64,000 nucleotides of DNA, taken from positions 5,260,501 through 5,324,500 of the forward strand of contig NZ_AP024269.1 in the NCBI RefSeq assembly GCF_016629525.1, in the 5' to 3' direction. The DNA is from Kaistia sp. 32K (lineage in GTDB: Bacteria > Pseudomonadota > Alphaproteobacteria > Rhizobiales > Kaistiaceae). This document shows positions 8,100 through 15,253 of the stretch, one piece after another. Numbering within the stretch: position 1 is the stretch's first letter; every line of letters begins with the position of its first letter. The position numbers and the translations under genes were made by a program. The notes below the pieces were generated by a model. That model ran no database searches and was not told where the DNA came from. It worked only from the letters and a program-made list of their open reading frames with translations.

Positions 8100-8122
8100 G
8101 TGAATGCGCAGGCTGATGCGCA
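8100..8122 (+). repeat. 23-nt hairpin repeat, copy 1
   Basis: Identical to 9288-9310. It begins GTGAATGCGC and contains the palindromic hexamer TGCGCA twice, so it folds as TGCGCA-GGCTGA-TGCGCA. It is at the predicted 5' end of the noncoding RNA. Confidence 0.9.
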
Positions 8123-8456
8123 AGCCAAGACTCGCTGGCGAGCTACTGAGTCCTATATGAGTTAGGCCGCCAAGCCGGATACTGGCACCGGCCACCACAA
8201 GACAGCACGGAATAGACGGCCCCAGCGCAAGCTCATGGGTGAACGAGTGGTTCGGATGCAACGCCGATGACGGTTGAAAAGCTGTCCGCTGGCCCGGCGT
8301 AATGGGCAAGAACACCGAGAGAGGCGGGCCGCAGCACTTCGCCTGGGAAACCAGTCGATAGAGGTCTTACCTGATGCTGAAGACTGCTAGGCAGATGGCG
8401 TGCCGGTTGATTAAAGCCGGGGCTGGTGACGAACGAGAAACCCAGCAACAGATTTA

Positions 8457-8533
8457 GACGCTGTAGCTCAGCTGGTTAGAGCACCTGCCTGTCACGCAGG
8501 GGGTCACGGGTTCGAGTCCCGTCAGTGTCGCCA
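8457..8533 (+). tRNA. tRNA-Asp(GUC)
   Basis: 77-nt cloverleaf. The acceptor GACGCTG pairs with CAGTGTC, followed by discriminator G and an encoded CCA. The D-arm is TAGCTCAGCTGGTTAGAGC, the anticodon stem is CCTGC/GCAGG with loop CTGTCAC (anticodon GTC), and the T-arm is CACGG-G-TTCGAGT-CCCGT. It is embedded in the 5' part of the large structured noncoding region, flanked on both sides by non-tRNA helices. Confidence 0.95.
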
Positions 8534-8582
8534 TATCCGACCGGGGTTAGCCGGCTCCTCGACGCCGTTGGGACAATGACGG

Positions 8583-8610
8583 TTATGCCTGCCAGTGCAT
8601 AAGAACTGGC
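8583..8610 (+). other. H-type pseudoknot
   Basis: TTATGC (8583-8588) pairs with GCATAA (8597-8602). The loop between them contains GCCAGT (8591-8596), which pairs perfectly with ACTGGC (8605-8610) downstream. Two interlocking perfect 6-bp helices in 28 nt define a classical pseudoknot. Confidence 0.7.
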
Positions 8611-8630
8611 CCGATCACCTCGGAAGAGGG

Positions 8631-8734
8631 TGCATCGGAGAACAACATGCCTGCGACGGCAGGAAACGACCCGAACAAGGTATGCGGATTTCACGCGGGA
8701 TCGCCCCGCTGGGTAAATGCTGTTCTCCGATGCA
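8631..8734 (+). repeat. Long closing helix I
   Basis: 8631-8648 pairs with 8717-8734 in 17 of 18 positions. It encloses a 5-bp hairpin with loop GACG, an ACCC/GGGT pairing and a GCGGG/CCCGC hairpin. The outer end reads TGCATCGG/CCGATGCA, shared with the other two long helices. Confidence 0.8.
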
Positions 8735-8890
8735 TGAGTAGGCCCGAACGGTAGTAGGGCGTGACGTGAAGCGGGGATCGTGACCCCAAGGAGAGTCGGT
8801 TCGAGTCCGGCCGTCGCATGGTCAGCAATAACGTCACCTGGGGATCAAGGCGACCCCATGTATCCCGATCACCTGGCCTGGAGGGCTAGG

Positions 8891-9064
8891 CTGCATCGGA
8901 CTTGAACCGGGCCAGTTCTGGACGGGATGCAACACGGTAGGCGCGACGCTGCGTAGGCCTGGGCCAGGGCAGCCTCTCCGACCAATATCCGTGCCGGGGT
9001 TCGAATCCTCCATGCGTGGGGGCTGTAGGGCGGACGCGCCCGACCCGGTTCAAGTCCGATGCAG
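8891..9064 (+). repeat. Long closing helix II with mirrored T-arm sequence
   Basis: 8891-8911 is the exact reverse complement of 9044-9064 (21 bp). The right arm includes GGTTCAAGTCC, a tRNA T-arm consensus, so each strand carries one T-arm-like sequence. The interior holds CACGG/CCGTG, a GGGCG-GACG-CGCCC hairpin and another T-arm look-alike at 8995-9011. Confidence 0.85.
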
Positions 9065-9156
9065 AAGAGCATGACGCCGCGAAGTGCGGCCAGGCGCAGC
9101 GGCTTAGGCGACCGGTCATCTGCATCAACCGCTCCCATTGGCGGTATATCCAGTGG

Positions 9157-9286
9157 GCATCGGTAGATTCACTGCTGTGCGCCAATGGCGCTCTGCAGAT
9201 GGGAAGAGCTAGGTTGTTTCGCTAACAACCGAACACACGGGGATTGCGACCTCCGGTCAAGCTCTACACAGTGGATCTACCGATGC
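9157..9286 (+). repeat. Long closing helix III
   Basis: 9157-9174 pairs with 9269-9286 over 18 bp with one G-U pair. It encloses GCGCC-AAT-GGCGC, GGTTGT/ACAACC and AGAGCT/AGCTCT helices. Its 3' strand runs directly into the second 23-nt repeat. Confidence 0.8.
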
Positions 9287-9287
9287 A

Positions 9288-9310
9288 GTGAATGCGCAGG
9301 CTGATGCGCA
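9288..9310 (+). repeat. 23-nt hairpin repeat, copy 2
   Basis: Exact copy of 8100-8122. Between the copies lie tRNA-Asp and all three long helices; between this copy and the terminator is a further ~400 nt of hairpins (for example GCGGTAA/TTACCGC at about 9434-9475). Confidence 0.9.
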
Positions 9311-9707
9311 CGTAAGCATGGCGCCGTTCCTCTTTCGGCTTGAGACCACCATCCTCGAAGTTGACCATGCGCTTGAGTCGAGGAAAGCCGGAGATCAGCG
9401 CCGGCCACTGCACCTGAGTTCCGTATGGCACATGCGGTAACGTCGCAAAGTTTGCTGTGATGGCGCGTTTACCGCCGGAGCGCAATGCGATGAATGTGCA
9501 GGCCAGTGGCTTCATGCCATTCTTAGAGCGGCTCCCCGACGCTGGCGACAGAGGGGACTTTTTATGCGGGCCAGGTCTCGACTGCGAGGCCGACAGGCTG
9601 GGAACGACTCAGGGTGAAACGGACGGCATGCCGTCGCAGTGCATCTCCGGTACAGCCCGCACCACCTGCTGCATCACCTCCCCGGCCATGGATGGTCACC
9701 CCGCTTA

Positions 9708-9731
9708 GCCGCTCTTCGGAGCGGCTTTTTT
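9708..9731 (+). terminator. Intrinsic terminator of the noncoding region
   Basis: GCCGCTC-TTCG-GAGCGGC (9708-9725) followed by TTTTTT. A 7-bp GC-rich stem with the very stable UUCG tetraloop makes this a textbook terminator. It ends the noncoding transcription unit before the protease late motif. Confidence 0.92.
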
Positions 9732-9756
9732 ATGCCCGCCTATCCCCTTCGCGGAT

Positions 9757-9772
9757 GTCGTGACAGCACCAT
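9757..9772 (+). promoter_or_regulatory. Late motif copy 2 (before prohead protease)
   Basis: GTCGTGAC-AG-CACCAT, seven bases before the ATG at 9780, which has no Shine-Dalgarno sequence. GTGAC and the following GTCAC can also form a small hairpin right before the ATG. Confidence 0.65.
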
Positions 9773-9779
9773 TTGTCAC

Positions 9780-10658
9780 ATGAACGACGAGCAGCTGCTA
9801 GCCAGCATTCCAGACTTTCTCAGCGTTGACACCATGCTGAAGGCCACGCCATCGGAAGAAGGCGGGGAGCGCTTCATCTACTTCGAGGCCAGCAACGAGG
9901 GCATCGACCAGCAGGGCGAGAAGGTACTGTCGAAGGCTCTGAAAGAGAGCGCCGACCATTACCTCAAGTTCGGCAACGTGGACATCGACCACTACACGAT
10001 CCTCGGTCAGCGCATGGGGCTCGAAAACCCACAGGCTTACGAGATCGGCCGACCTGTCGACGTGACAATCCGCGACAATCGAACCTTCGTGAAGGCCCAG
10101 CTGTATCGCGGCAGTGGCCCGCTGGCGCGTAACGCCAACAACGTCTGGGAGTCCATGACCCAGCTCAACCCGCCTGCGCGCTGGTATCCGTCCGTGGGCG
10201 GTTCTGTCCTGGCGAAGAGCGTGCAGATCGACCCCGAGACGCAGAGCCGGGTCGCAGTGGTCAGCAAGGTGCGCTGGACAAACGTGGCCCTGAGCCGGAC
10301 GCCGGTCAACCAGCACCTTCCAGCCGCCGGCACGGTGCCTCTGGCTACCTTCGCTAAATCCCTCGGCGGCTTCGTGATGAAGTCGCTGGAAGCAGGATAC
10401 GGCAGCGATGTTGCCACCCTGTCTGGCGGCACTGCGCTGCGTCAGCAGTCCCTCGACGGCGTCCCGCAATCCTACTTCGACTTCCGCGAGAGCCTGGCTG
10501 GTGCCCTGCGCAAGTCTTCGCTGTCCGACCAGAGCATGAACGGCATGGTCGAGTACAGCTGCCAGAAATTCAGTCTGTCCCACGACGTGGCGACGGAATG
10601 GGTGGATCGCTTCCTGAGCGATTTGAAATCTAGTCTATCCCTACGGAGCAAACCATGA
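9780..10658 (+). CDS. Prohead (capsid maturation) protease-like protein
   Basis: 292 aa. The N-terminal half resembles HK97-type prohead serine proteases: FEASNEGIDQQGEKVL, then NVDIDHYT (candidate catalytic His) and ARWYPSVGGSV (candidate Ser). These enzymes cleave scaffold and capsid N-termini during maturation. The start at MNDEQLL is chosen because the longer frame runs through the terminator. Residues about 203-226 nearly repeat residues 30-53 of the major capsid protein (AGYGSD.ATL.GG.ALR). Gene order protease-scaffold-capsid supports the call. Its stop overlaps the next start. Confidence 0.75.
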   Translation: MNDEQLLASIPDFLSVDTMLKATPSEEGGERFIYFEASNEGIDQQGEKVLSKALKESADHYLKFGNVDIDHYTILGQRMGLENPQAYEIGRPVDVTIRDNRTFVKAQLYRGSGPLARNANNVWESMTQLNPPARWYPSVGGSVLAKSVQIDPETQSRVAVVSKVRWTNVALSRTPVNQHLPAAGTVPLATFAKSLGGFVMKSLEAGYGSDVATLSGGTALRQQSLDGVPQSYFDFRESLAGALRKSSLSDQSMNGMVEYSCQKFSLSHDVATEWVDRFLSDLKSSLSLRSKP

Positions 10659-11257
10659 GCCAATTCGACGAATTGCTCGCCCAGCTGAACGCTGAGCAGG
10701 AAGAGCAATCCACTCTGGCGAAGTCGCTTCCGGCGGAAGGCGGTGAGGACGATCAAGCGATCCAAGCCGCCGCTGCCGATGCCGGCGCCGAACCCGCCAA
10801 CCCCGAAGACGCCGCCGGCGCCGAACCCGCCCTGGCCAAGTCCATGACTGTTGGCGGCGAGGAAGTCGAGGTCGTCGACGCCGAGCCGCTGATCAAGTCG
10901 CTGGCCGACCTGACCGGCCGTGTCGACGAACATGACAGCGTCCTGGCCAAAGGCCTGACCGGCGCTCTCGACCTGATCAAGACCCAGGGCGAGATGATCA
11001 AGTCGCTGAGCTCTCGCGTCGAGAAGCTGAGCGGTGAAGGTCGCGGCCGCAAGACCGTGCTCGCCATCACCGAGCGCCCGGCTGCTCTCGAGCAGTTGGC
11101 AAAGTCCGAGCAGCAGCAGGTGCACCCCGGCGAGATCCTTGCCAAGGCCCTGAATGCCCAGGCAGCCGGCAAGCTCAGCGGCCAGGACGTTGCTCGCTGC
11201 GAAGCGGCGCTCAACGCCGGCTCGACCGTTCCGGCCGACATCCTGTCGCGCCTGTAA
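10655..11257 (+). CDS. Scaffold-like head protein
   Basis: 200 aa, starting by ATGA overlap with the protease gene and lying just before the capsid gene, the usual place of a scaffold. It is acidic, Ala/Glu-rich and low in aromatic residues. The middle (about residues 80-130) reads as a heptad-like helix (LADLTGRVDEHDSVLAKGLTGALDLIKTQGEMIKSLSSRVEKL). The repeated LAKSL/LAKSM blocks may be contact or cleavage sites. Function is inferred from position and composition. Confidence 0.6.
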   Translation: MSQFDELLAQLNAEQEEQSTLAKSLPAEGGEDDQAIQAAAADAGAEPANPEDAAGAEPALAKSMTVGGEEVEVVDAEPLIKSLADLTGRVDEHDSVLAKGLTGALDLIKTQGEMIKSLSSRVEKLSGEGRGRKTVLAITERPAALEQLAKSEQQQVHPGEILAKALNAQAAGKLSGQDVARCEAALNAGSTVPADILSRL

Positions 11258-11282
11258 TCACCCACCCACCGGAGACTCCTAA

Positions 11283-12737
11283 ATGGACTTCCTGAACAAC
11301 CCGAATACCTCCGGCCTGGCCATTGCCGGTGAGATGGGTAACCAGCAGCTGGCCGAACTGCAGAAGTCCCTGCAGGCCGGTTACGGCAGCGACATGGCAA
11401 CCCTGGAAGGCGGTTCCGCGCTGCGTATCCAGTCCCTGGACACCACGCTGCAGGCCACCGTGCAGGACAACAAGCACTTCGCCCTGTTCAACCAGCTGCC
11501 GAAGCCTCGCGCTACCGCGGTACTGGATGAATGGACGGAGCAGTCGAGCATCGGCGGCTTCCTCGGCGACAGCTTCAACGACCAGGACGGCGCCGCTGCC
11601 GAGACCAACGGCCAGTACGACCGCATGGTCGGCAAGGTCAAGTACCTGACCACCTACCGCAAGGTGCCGATCGTTCTGCAACAGCAGAACAACATCAACG
11701 ACGTCGTCGCGTTGGAAACCATCAACGGCACCAAGCAGCTGCTGTCGAGCATCGAATACACCCTGTTCGAGGGTGACGATGACGTGCTGCCCAAGTCGTT
11801 CCCGGGCATCCCCAAGCAGATCGAGGCCCTGGGCAGCTCCGACCACGTGATCGACATGCACGGCAGCTCGCTGGACAGCGCCGACCCGATCATGAAGGCC
11901 GCCGAGACCGTGTTCGGCTACGGCAACTTCGGCACCCTGACCGACCTGTACCTGCCGCCGAGCGTGCAATCCGACCTGAACACCAACCTCGACCCGGCCT
12001 TCCGTGTCGCGCTGGACAACAGCCCGAACAGCATCAGCTACGGCACCCACGTGCGTGCGATCCGCACCTCCTGGGGCGACATCGCCACTCGCAACGATGT
12101 CTTCATCCGCGACGAGAAGATGCAGGTGCCGTTCGAGCTGCGCAACCCGATCCACGCCGCCCAGGCTGTGGCCAACGCCAGCTTCAAGCCGCAGACCCTG
12201 GCCGCTGCTGCCGCCGCCGGTGGCGCTGACTCCTACTGGGAAGCCAGCCACGCGGGCGACTACGTGTACTTCGTGACCGGCATCAACCAGAACGGCGAGT
12301 CTCAGGCTGTTGGCGTCACCGCCGGTGCCGTTACCGTTGCCGCCGGTCAGGCCGTCACGCTGACCATCACCGCCTCGGCCTCCCAGCAGGAGACCGGCTA
12401 CGTGATCTATCGTGGTCGCCGCAATGGCACCGCCAACCTGGCCGATGTCCGCGAGATGGTTCGCGTGCCGCGCACCGGCACCAGCACCGTCTACGTCGAC
12501 AAGAACCGCGAGATCCCGGGCACCACCTGCTCCTACGCGCTGAACCTGTCGCCGACTGATCACGCCATCGCCTGGCGCCAGTACCTGCCGATGATGAAGA
12601 TCCCGATGGCAGCGGTGAACAGCCCGATCATCCCGTGGCTGCAGATGATCTGCGGTTACCTGCGGATCACCAAGCGCAACCAGCACGTGGTTCTTAAGAA
12701 CATCGTGCCTCGCGGCGCCACCTGGAAGCCGTTCTAA
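11283..12737 (+). CDS. Major capsid protein with inserted Ig-like domain
   Basis: 484 aa, with ribosome site GGAG. The core resembles phage capsid proteins: an N-terminal arm, a central region VPIVLQQQNNINDVVALETINGTKQLLSSIEYTLFEGDD, and the C-terminus LPMMKIPMAAVNSPIIPWLQMICGYL. Between about residues 312 and 420 lies a Thr/Val/Ala-rich beta segment (YVYFVTGINQNGES... GYVIYRGRRNG...STVYVDKN) that looks like an Ig/FN3-type domain placed on the capsid surface. The N-terminal arm repeats a peptide found in the protease. It is followed by a strong hairpin terminator. Confidence 0.85.
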   Translation: MDFLNNPNTSGLAIAGEMGNQQLAELQKSLQAGYGSDMATLEGGSALRIQSLDTTLQATVQDNKHFALFNQLPKPRATAVLDEWTEQSSIGGFLGDSFNDQDGAAAETNGQYDRMVGKVKYLTTYRKVPIVLQQQNNINDVVALETINGTKQLLSSIEYTLFEGDDDVLPKSFPGIPKQIEALGSSDHVIDMHGSSLDSADPIMKAAETVFGYGNFGTLTDLYLPPSVQSDLNTNLDPAFRVALDNSPNSISYGTHVRAIRTSWGDIATRNDVFIRDEKMQVPFELRNPIHAAQAVANASFKPQTLAAAAAAGGADSYWEASHAGDYVYFVTGINQNGESQAVGVTAGAVTVAAGQAVTLTITASASQQETGYVIYRGRRNGTANLADVREMVRVPRTGTSTVYVDKNREIPGTTCSYALNLSPTDHAIAWRQYLPMMKIPMAAVNSPIIPWLQMICGYLRITKRNQHVVLKNIVPRGATWKPF

Positions 12738-12750
12738 CGACTTCCTCCAC

Positions 12751-12778
12751 GAGAGGCGGCATCCGCCGCCTCTCTTTC
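12751..12778 (+). terminator. Hairpin terminator after major capsid gene
   Basis: GAGAGGCGGC (12751-12760), ATCC, GCCGCCTCTC (12765-12774), then TTTC. A 10-bp GC-rich stem with a short T-run; partial termination could set high capsid expression. Confidence 0.75.
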
Positions 12779-12794
12779 ATCAAGGGGTATGCAC

Positions 12795-13229
12795 GTGGCG
12801 AATATCATTCGTGAAAAAGAAAACTTCCTGCCGCTGATCAACGGCGTGAAGTTCGAGCAGATCGCTCATGGCGTGTCGGTATCGGCCGACGTTCCTGACG
12901 ATGTTGCGGCGGTGTTCCTGGCTGTGCCTGGTTACCGCGCGGCGACCGAGGACGACCAGGTTCCCCAGCACCTGATCGCAGCGGTCAAGGAGCCGGCCCC
13001 GGCAGTTCCGCCGCGAGAGACTGCCGCTCAGCGCAAGGCGCGCGAGAAGGCCGAGGCTGAGGCCAAGGCCAAGGAAGATGCGGCCGCGAAAGCCGCTGAG
13101 GACGCTGCCGCTGCCGAGGCCGAAAAAGCCACTGAGGCAGACGCCGAGAAGGCTGCTGCTGAGCAGCAGGGCTCCGAAGAAGGCGCCGCTGGTGCCGTCG
13201 ACGAGAGCAACGAAGAACAGGTGTTCTAA
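12795..13229 (+). CDS. Head-associated protein with Ala/Glu-rich coiled tail
   Basis: 144 aa from the GTG at 12795, chosen because AAGGGG sits seven bases upstream; the ATG at 12789 touches that ribosome site. The N-terminal half (about 60 residues, ANIIREKENFLPLINGVKFEQI...) is compact. The C-terminal half is an uninterrupted Ala/Lys/Glu helix and acidic tail, probably a coiled coil. It lies between capsid and neck genes. Function not recognised. Confidence 0.6.
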   Translation: MANIIREKENFLPLINGVKFEQIAHGVSVSADVPDDVAAVFLAVPGYRAATEDDQVPQHLIAAVKEPAPAVPPRETAAQRKAREKAEAEAKAKEDAAAKAAEDAAAAEAEKATEADAEKAAAEQQGSEEGAAGAVDESNEEQVF

Positions 13230-13238
13230 GGAGGACAC

Positions 13239-13385
13239 ATGCCCGAAAAAATCCGCAAGCTCCTGAACAAGCTCAACATCGGCACCAACCAGGTGAAGCT
13301 CGGCGACTACATCGCTGCCCTGGAAAAGCGTGTCGCCGAGCTCGAGAAAAAAGCCGCGACACCGCCCGGCGGCGAGAACAGCTGA
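13239..13385 (+). CDS. Small helical protein, 48 aa
   Basis: MPEKIRKLLNKLNIGTNQVK... ending PPGGENS, with a perfect AAGGAGG Shine-Dalgarno sequence before the ATG. The middle has a heptad pattern (LGDYIAALEKRVAELEKKA), suggesting a short coiled coil. It is followed at once by a terminator. Unknown function, but position and ribosome site make it a real gene. Confidence 0.65.
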   Translation: MPEKIRKLLNKLNIGTNQVKLGDYIAALEKRVAELEKKAATPPGGENS

Positions 13386-13406
13386 CCGGCGTGATGCAAC
13401 ACTAAA

Positions 13407-13429
13407 GGCCGCAGCATGCGGCCTTTTTT
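13407..13429 (+). terminator. Intrinsic terminator
   Basis: GGCCGC-AGCAT-GCGGCC (13407-13423) followed by six T. It ends the capsid transcription unit. Confidence 0.88.
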
Positions 13430-13442
13430 ATGAGAGGAATCT

Positions 13443-14525
13443 ATGGCTACGATCATCGCCGGCAGTCCGGCAGAATTCACGGTGTCGGTGCAGACTGACG
13501 GCAAGCCCGTGCCGCTCTCCGGTCAGCTGCAGGCCCGGGTGTTCAGCATGGACGGCAAGCGAGAGCTGATCCAGGCAGTTGACCTGATCGAGGATGATGG
13601 CTGGCCGGATGGTGAGGCGCTGATCAGCCTCAGCGAGAGCCAGACCGCAGACCTGGCGCCTGGCGATGCAATGCTGGTGCTGTCCGGGCCGTTCGGTATC
13701 AAGCGCTTCCGGCTGATCGTCGAGACCCTTTTCGAGCCGACGCGCACGTCGCTGTTCATCAAGGACATCGTCGTCGAAGAGCTGCGCAACGACCGCCTGA
13801 TGTCCGCCGCCGCCGGCGTGCTGACCGGCGTGTCTGTCTCCGACGAATACCTCTGGCAGAAGATCCGCGCCGCCGAGTCGGAAATCAGCCACATCCTGCG
13901 CGTGCCGCTGGTGCCGACGCACTTCTTCACCAGCAAGCCGACCGCCGAGCAGATCGCGGCGATCGACGGCATGGCCTGGGCTGTTGAGCCGGCCTATGAC
14001 TACGAGCCGAGCATGTTCTACTTCGAGCGCTGGGGCTACTTCATCACCCGCCAGCGGCCAATCGTCGAGATCAAGCGCATGTGGTTCGCCTACCCGTCGG
14101 CGAATGACGGCTGGTTCAACGTGCCGAAGGACTGGATACGCACCGACGACAAGTACGGCCACATCCGGCTTGTGCCGAGTTCGCCGGCGGTGTTCCAGTC
14201 CATGAGCACGTTCATGATGACGGCCCTGTCCGGCTCGAGGTCGATCCCGTTCATGATCAACCTCGAGTACGTGGCCGGCCTGACCGACGTTGACACGAAC
14301 TACCCGGAGCTGCTGGACGCGATCAAGAAGCTCGCCGTGCTCAAGGTGGTGGCCGACGCCTTCCTGCCGCAGAGCGGCAGCATCTCTGCCGACGGGCTGA
14401 GCGAGTCCCTGACTGTCGACATGGGCAAATACCACGAGACGGTCGACCGCATCCTCAATGGCGAGCCTGGCAGCAACGGTGGCCTGATGGCCAAGCTGCA
14501 CGGCGTGCGCATGCTGGTCATGTAA
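13443..14525 (+). CDS. Neck / head-tail connector protein, 360 aa
   Basis: Starts at MATIIAG with GAGAGG upstream. The N-terminal ~95 residues look like a beta domain (AEFTVSVQTDGKPVPLSGQLQARVF...). The rest is helical and contains DEYLWQKIRAAESEISHILRVPL, reminiscent of head-tail adaptors that bind under the portal. It is followed by another neck gene. Exact family not recognised. Confidence 0.55.
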   Translation: MATIIAGSPAEFTVSVQTDGKPVPLSGQLQARVFSMDGKRELIQAVDLIEDDGWPDGEALISLSESQTADLAPGDAMLVLSGPFGIKRFRLIVETLFEPTRTSLFIKDIVVEELRNDRLMSAAAGVLTGVSVSDEYLWQKIRAAESEISHILRVPLVPTHFFTSKPTAEQIAAIDGMAWAVEPAYDYEPSMFYFERWGYFITRQRPIVEIKRMWFAYPSANDGWFNVPKDWIRTDDKYGHIRLVPSSPAVFQSMSTFMMTALSGSRSIPFMINLEYVAGLTDVDTNYPELLDAIKKLAVLKVVADAFLPQSGSISADGLSESLTVDMGKYHETVDRILNGEPGSNGGLMAKLHGVRMLVM

Positions 14526-14534
14526 GGAGCCCGC

Positions 14535-15176
14535 ATGTACCTGAACCAGGCCAGATTCACCAAACACGTCATGAAGATGGGCCAGCAGATCCTCTGGCGC
14601 GCGTCGTTCGCGTGCTCCTGCGTCAACCCGACCAGCGGCGCGCCAGACGCAAAGTGCAAGCTGTGCGGCAAGAAGGGGCGCATCTGGAGCCCGGCGCAGC
14701 GCACCGTCGTCGGGCTGCAGAAGCAGGAGATCAAGCCCGAGTGGGTGAACGCTGGCCTGTGGGAGGCCGGCGACCTGCTGGTGACCGTGCCCGAGAACTC
14801 GCCCATGTGGCAGGGCGGCCAGTTCGACCGCGTGACCATGCTCAACGCCGAGGATCGTTTCTCGCGGCCGCTGGTGCGCGGCAAGCCGGATGAAGACCTG
14901 TCGATGCTGTCGGTCAAGAGCATCGAGCGGGTGTTCTGGAAGCACCCTGTGACCCAGGCCCTGATCGAGGGCGGCATTCCCGAGGTGGACGGCGACGGCA
15001 AGATCACCTGGGGCGCCGGCGCGCCGCCTGCCGGCATGGCCTACAGCATCACCGGCTTCAGGTACCCGGACTACTTCATCTGGGGCGAGCTGCCATCGAA
15101 CCGGAACATCCACTCCGGGGTCAGGCTGCCGAAGCGTGTTGTTCTGCGGCGCTGGGATCTGCTCGGCAAGGGATAG
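14535..15176 (+). CDS. Neck protein with Cys cluster, 213 aa
   Basis: Ribosome site AAGGAG. Residues about 27-46 carry CSC ... CKLCGKKG, a zinc-binding-like cluster. The remainder is rich in beta segments and Trp (ENSPMWQGGQFDRVTML, YSITGFRYPDYFIWGELPSN). Its place directly after the connector suggests a head completion or neck role. It is the last structural gene before the accessory cassette. Confidence 0.5.
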   Translation: MYLNQARFTKHVMKMGQQILWRASFACSCVNPTSGAPDAKCKLCGKKGRIWSPAQRTVVGLQKQEIKPEWVNAGLWEAGDLLVTVPENSPMWQGGQFDRVTMLNAEDRFSRPLVRGKPDEDLSMLSVKSIERVFWKHPVTQALIEGGIPEVDGDGKITWGAGAPPAGMAYSITGFRYPDYFIWGELPSNRNIHSGVRLPKRVVLRRWDLLGKG

Positions 15177-15206
15177 TTGCTCAAATAAAATAAAGTCAGG
15201 TACACT
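15177..15206 (+). promoter_or_regulatory. Sigma70-like promoter of the accessory cassette
   Basis: -35 TTGCTC (15177-15182), an 18-nt spacer rich in A, and -10 TACACT (15201-15206). The AT-rich patch directly follows the neck gene stop, and a run of five same-strand non-structural genes follows. Confidence 0.55.
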
Positions 15207-15253
15207 CCAAGCATCATCATAGATGCAGGGTGTGCCTGCAGGGAGAAAGGAAG

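Larger units (their letters stand above)
8097..9731 (+). ncRNA. Candidate giant structured noncoding RNA containing tRNA-Asp
   Basis: About 1.6 kb with no supportable gene but dense, strong base pairing. Elements seen: a 6-bp hairpin repeat TGCGCA-GGCTGA-TGCGCA at both 8105-8122 and 9293-9310; hairpin AGGT-CTT-ACCT enclosed by CAGTC/GACTG near 8353-8387; an embedded tRNA-Asp (8457-8533); an H-type pseudoknot (8583-8610); a long helix 8631-8648/8717-8734 (17 of 18 pairs); helix 8761-8767/8831-8837; a perfect 21-bp helix 8891-8911/9044-9064; an 18-bp helix 9157-9174/9269-9286 (one G-U pair); two hairpins with the same GACG loop (8650-8663, 9028-9041); and an intrinsic terminator (9708-9731). 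A promoter-like site lies just upstream. Phage location, size and an internal tRNA in the 5' half match what is known of GOLLD and ROOL RNAs. The class assignment is inference; the structure is seen directly. Confidence 0.65.

Noticed and set aside
7811..8315. Minus-strand frames over the end of the exported protein gene and the start of the noncoding region
   Set aside because: Antisense to a coupled gene and to the promoter; no ribosome site.
8735..8819. Possible extra tRNA with T-arm at 8795-8811
   Set aside because: The T-arm is good, but no 7-bp acceptor partner or standard D-arm could be found upstream, so it is not called as a tRNA.
9264..9515. 83-codon minus-strand frame in the noncoding region
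   Set aside because: No clear ribosome site and no recognised family; it crosses one of the long helices and the 23-nt repeat, so structure explains the sequence better.
9457..9708. 83-codon plus-strand frame ending at the terminator
   Set aside because: No Shine-Dalgarno sequence, odd composition (CCITS, PSQC) and overlap with hairpins; treated as part of the structured RNA.
13388..13403. Tenth copy of the late motif (GGCGTGAT-GC-AACACT)
   Set aside because: Same layout (hairpin then gene) but mismatches at several fixed positions; too weak to count.
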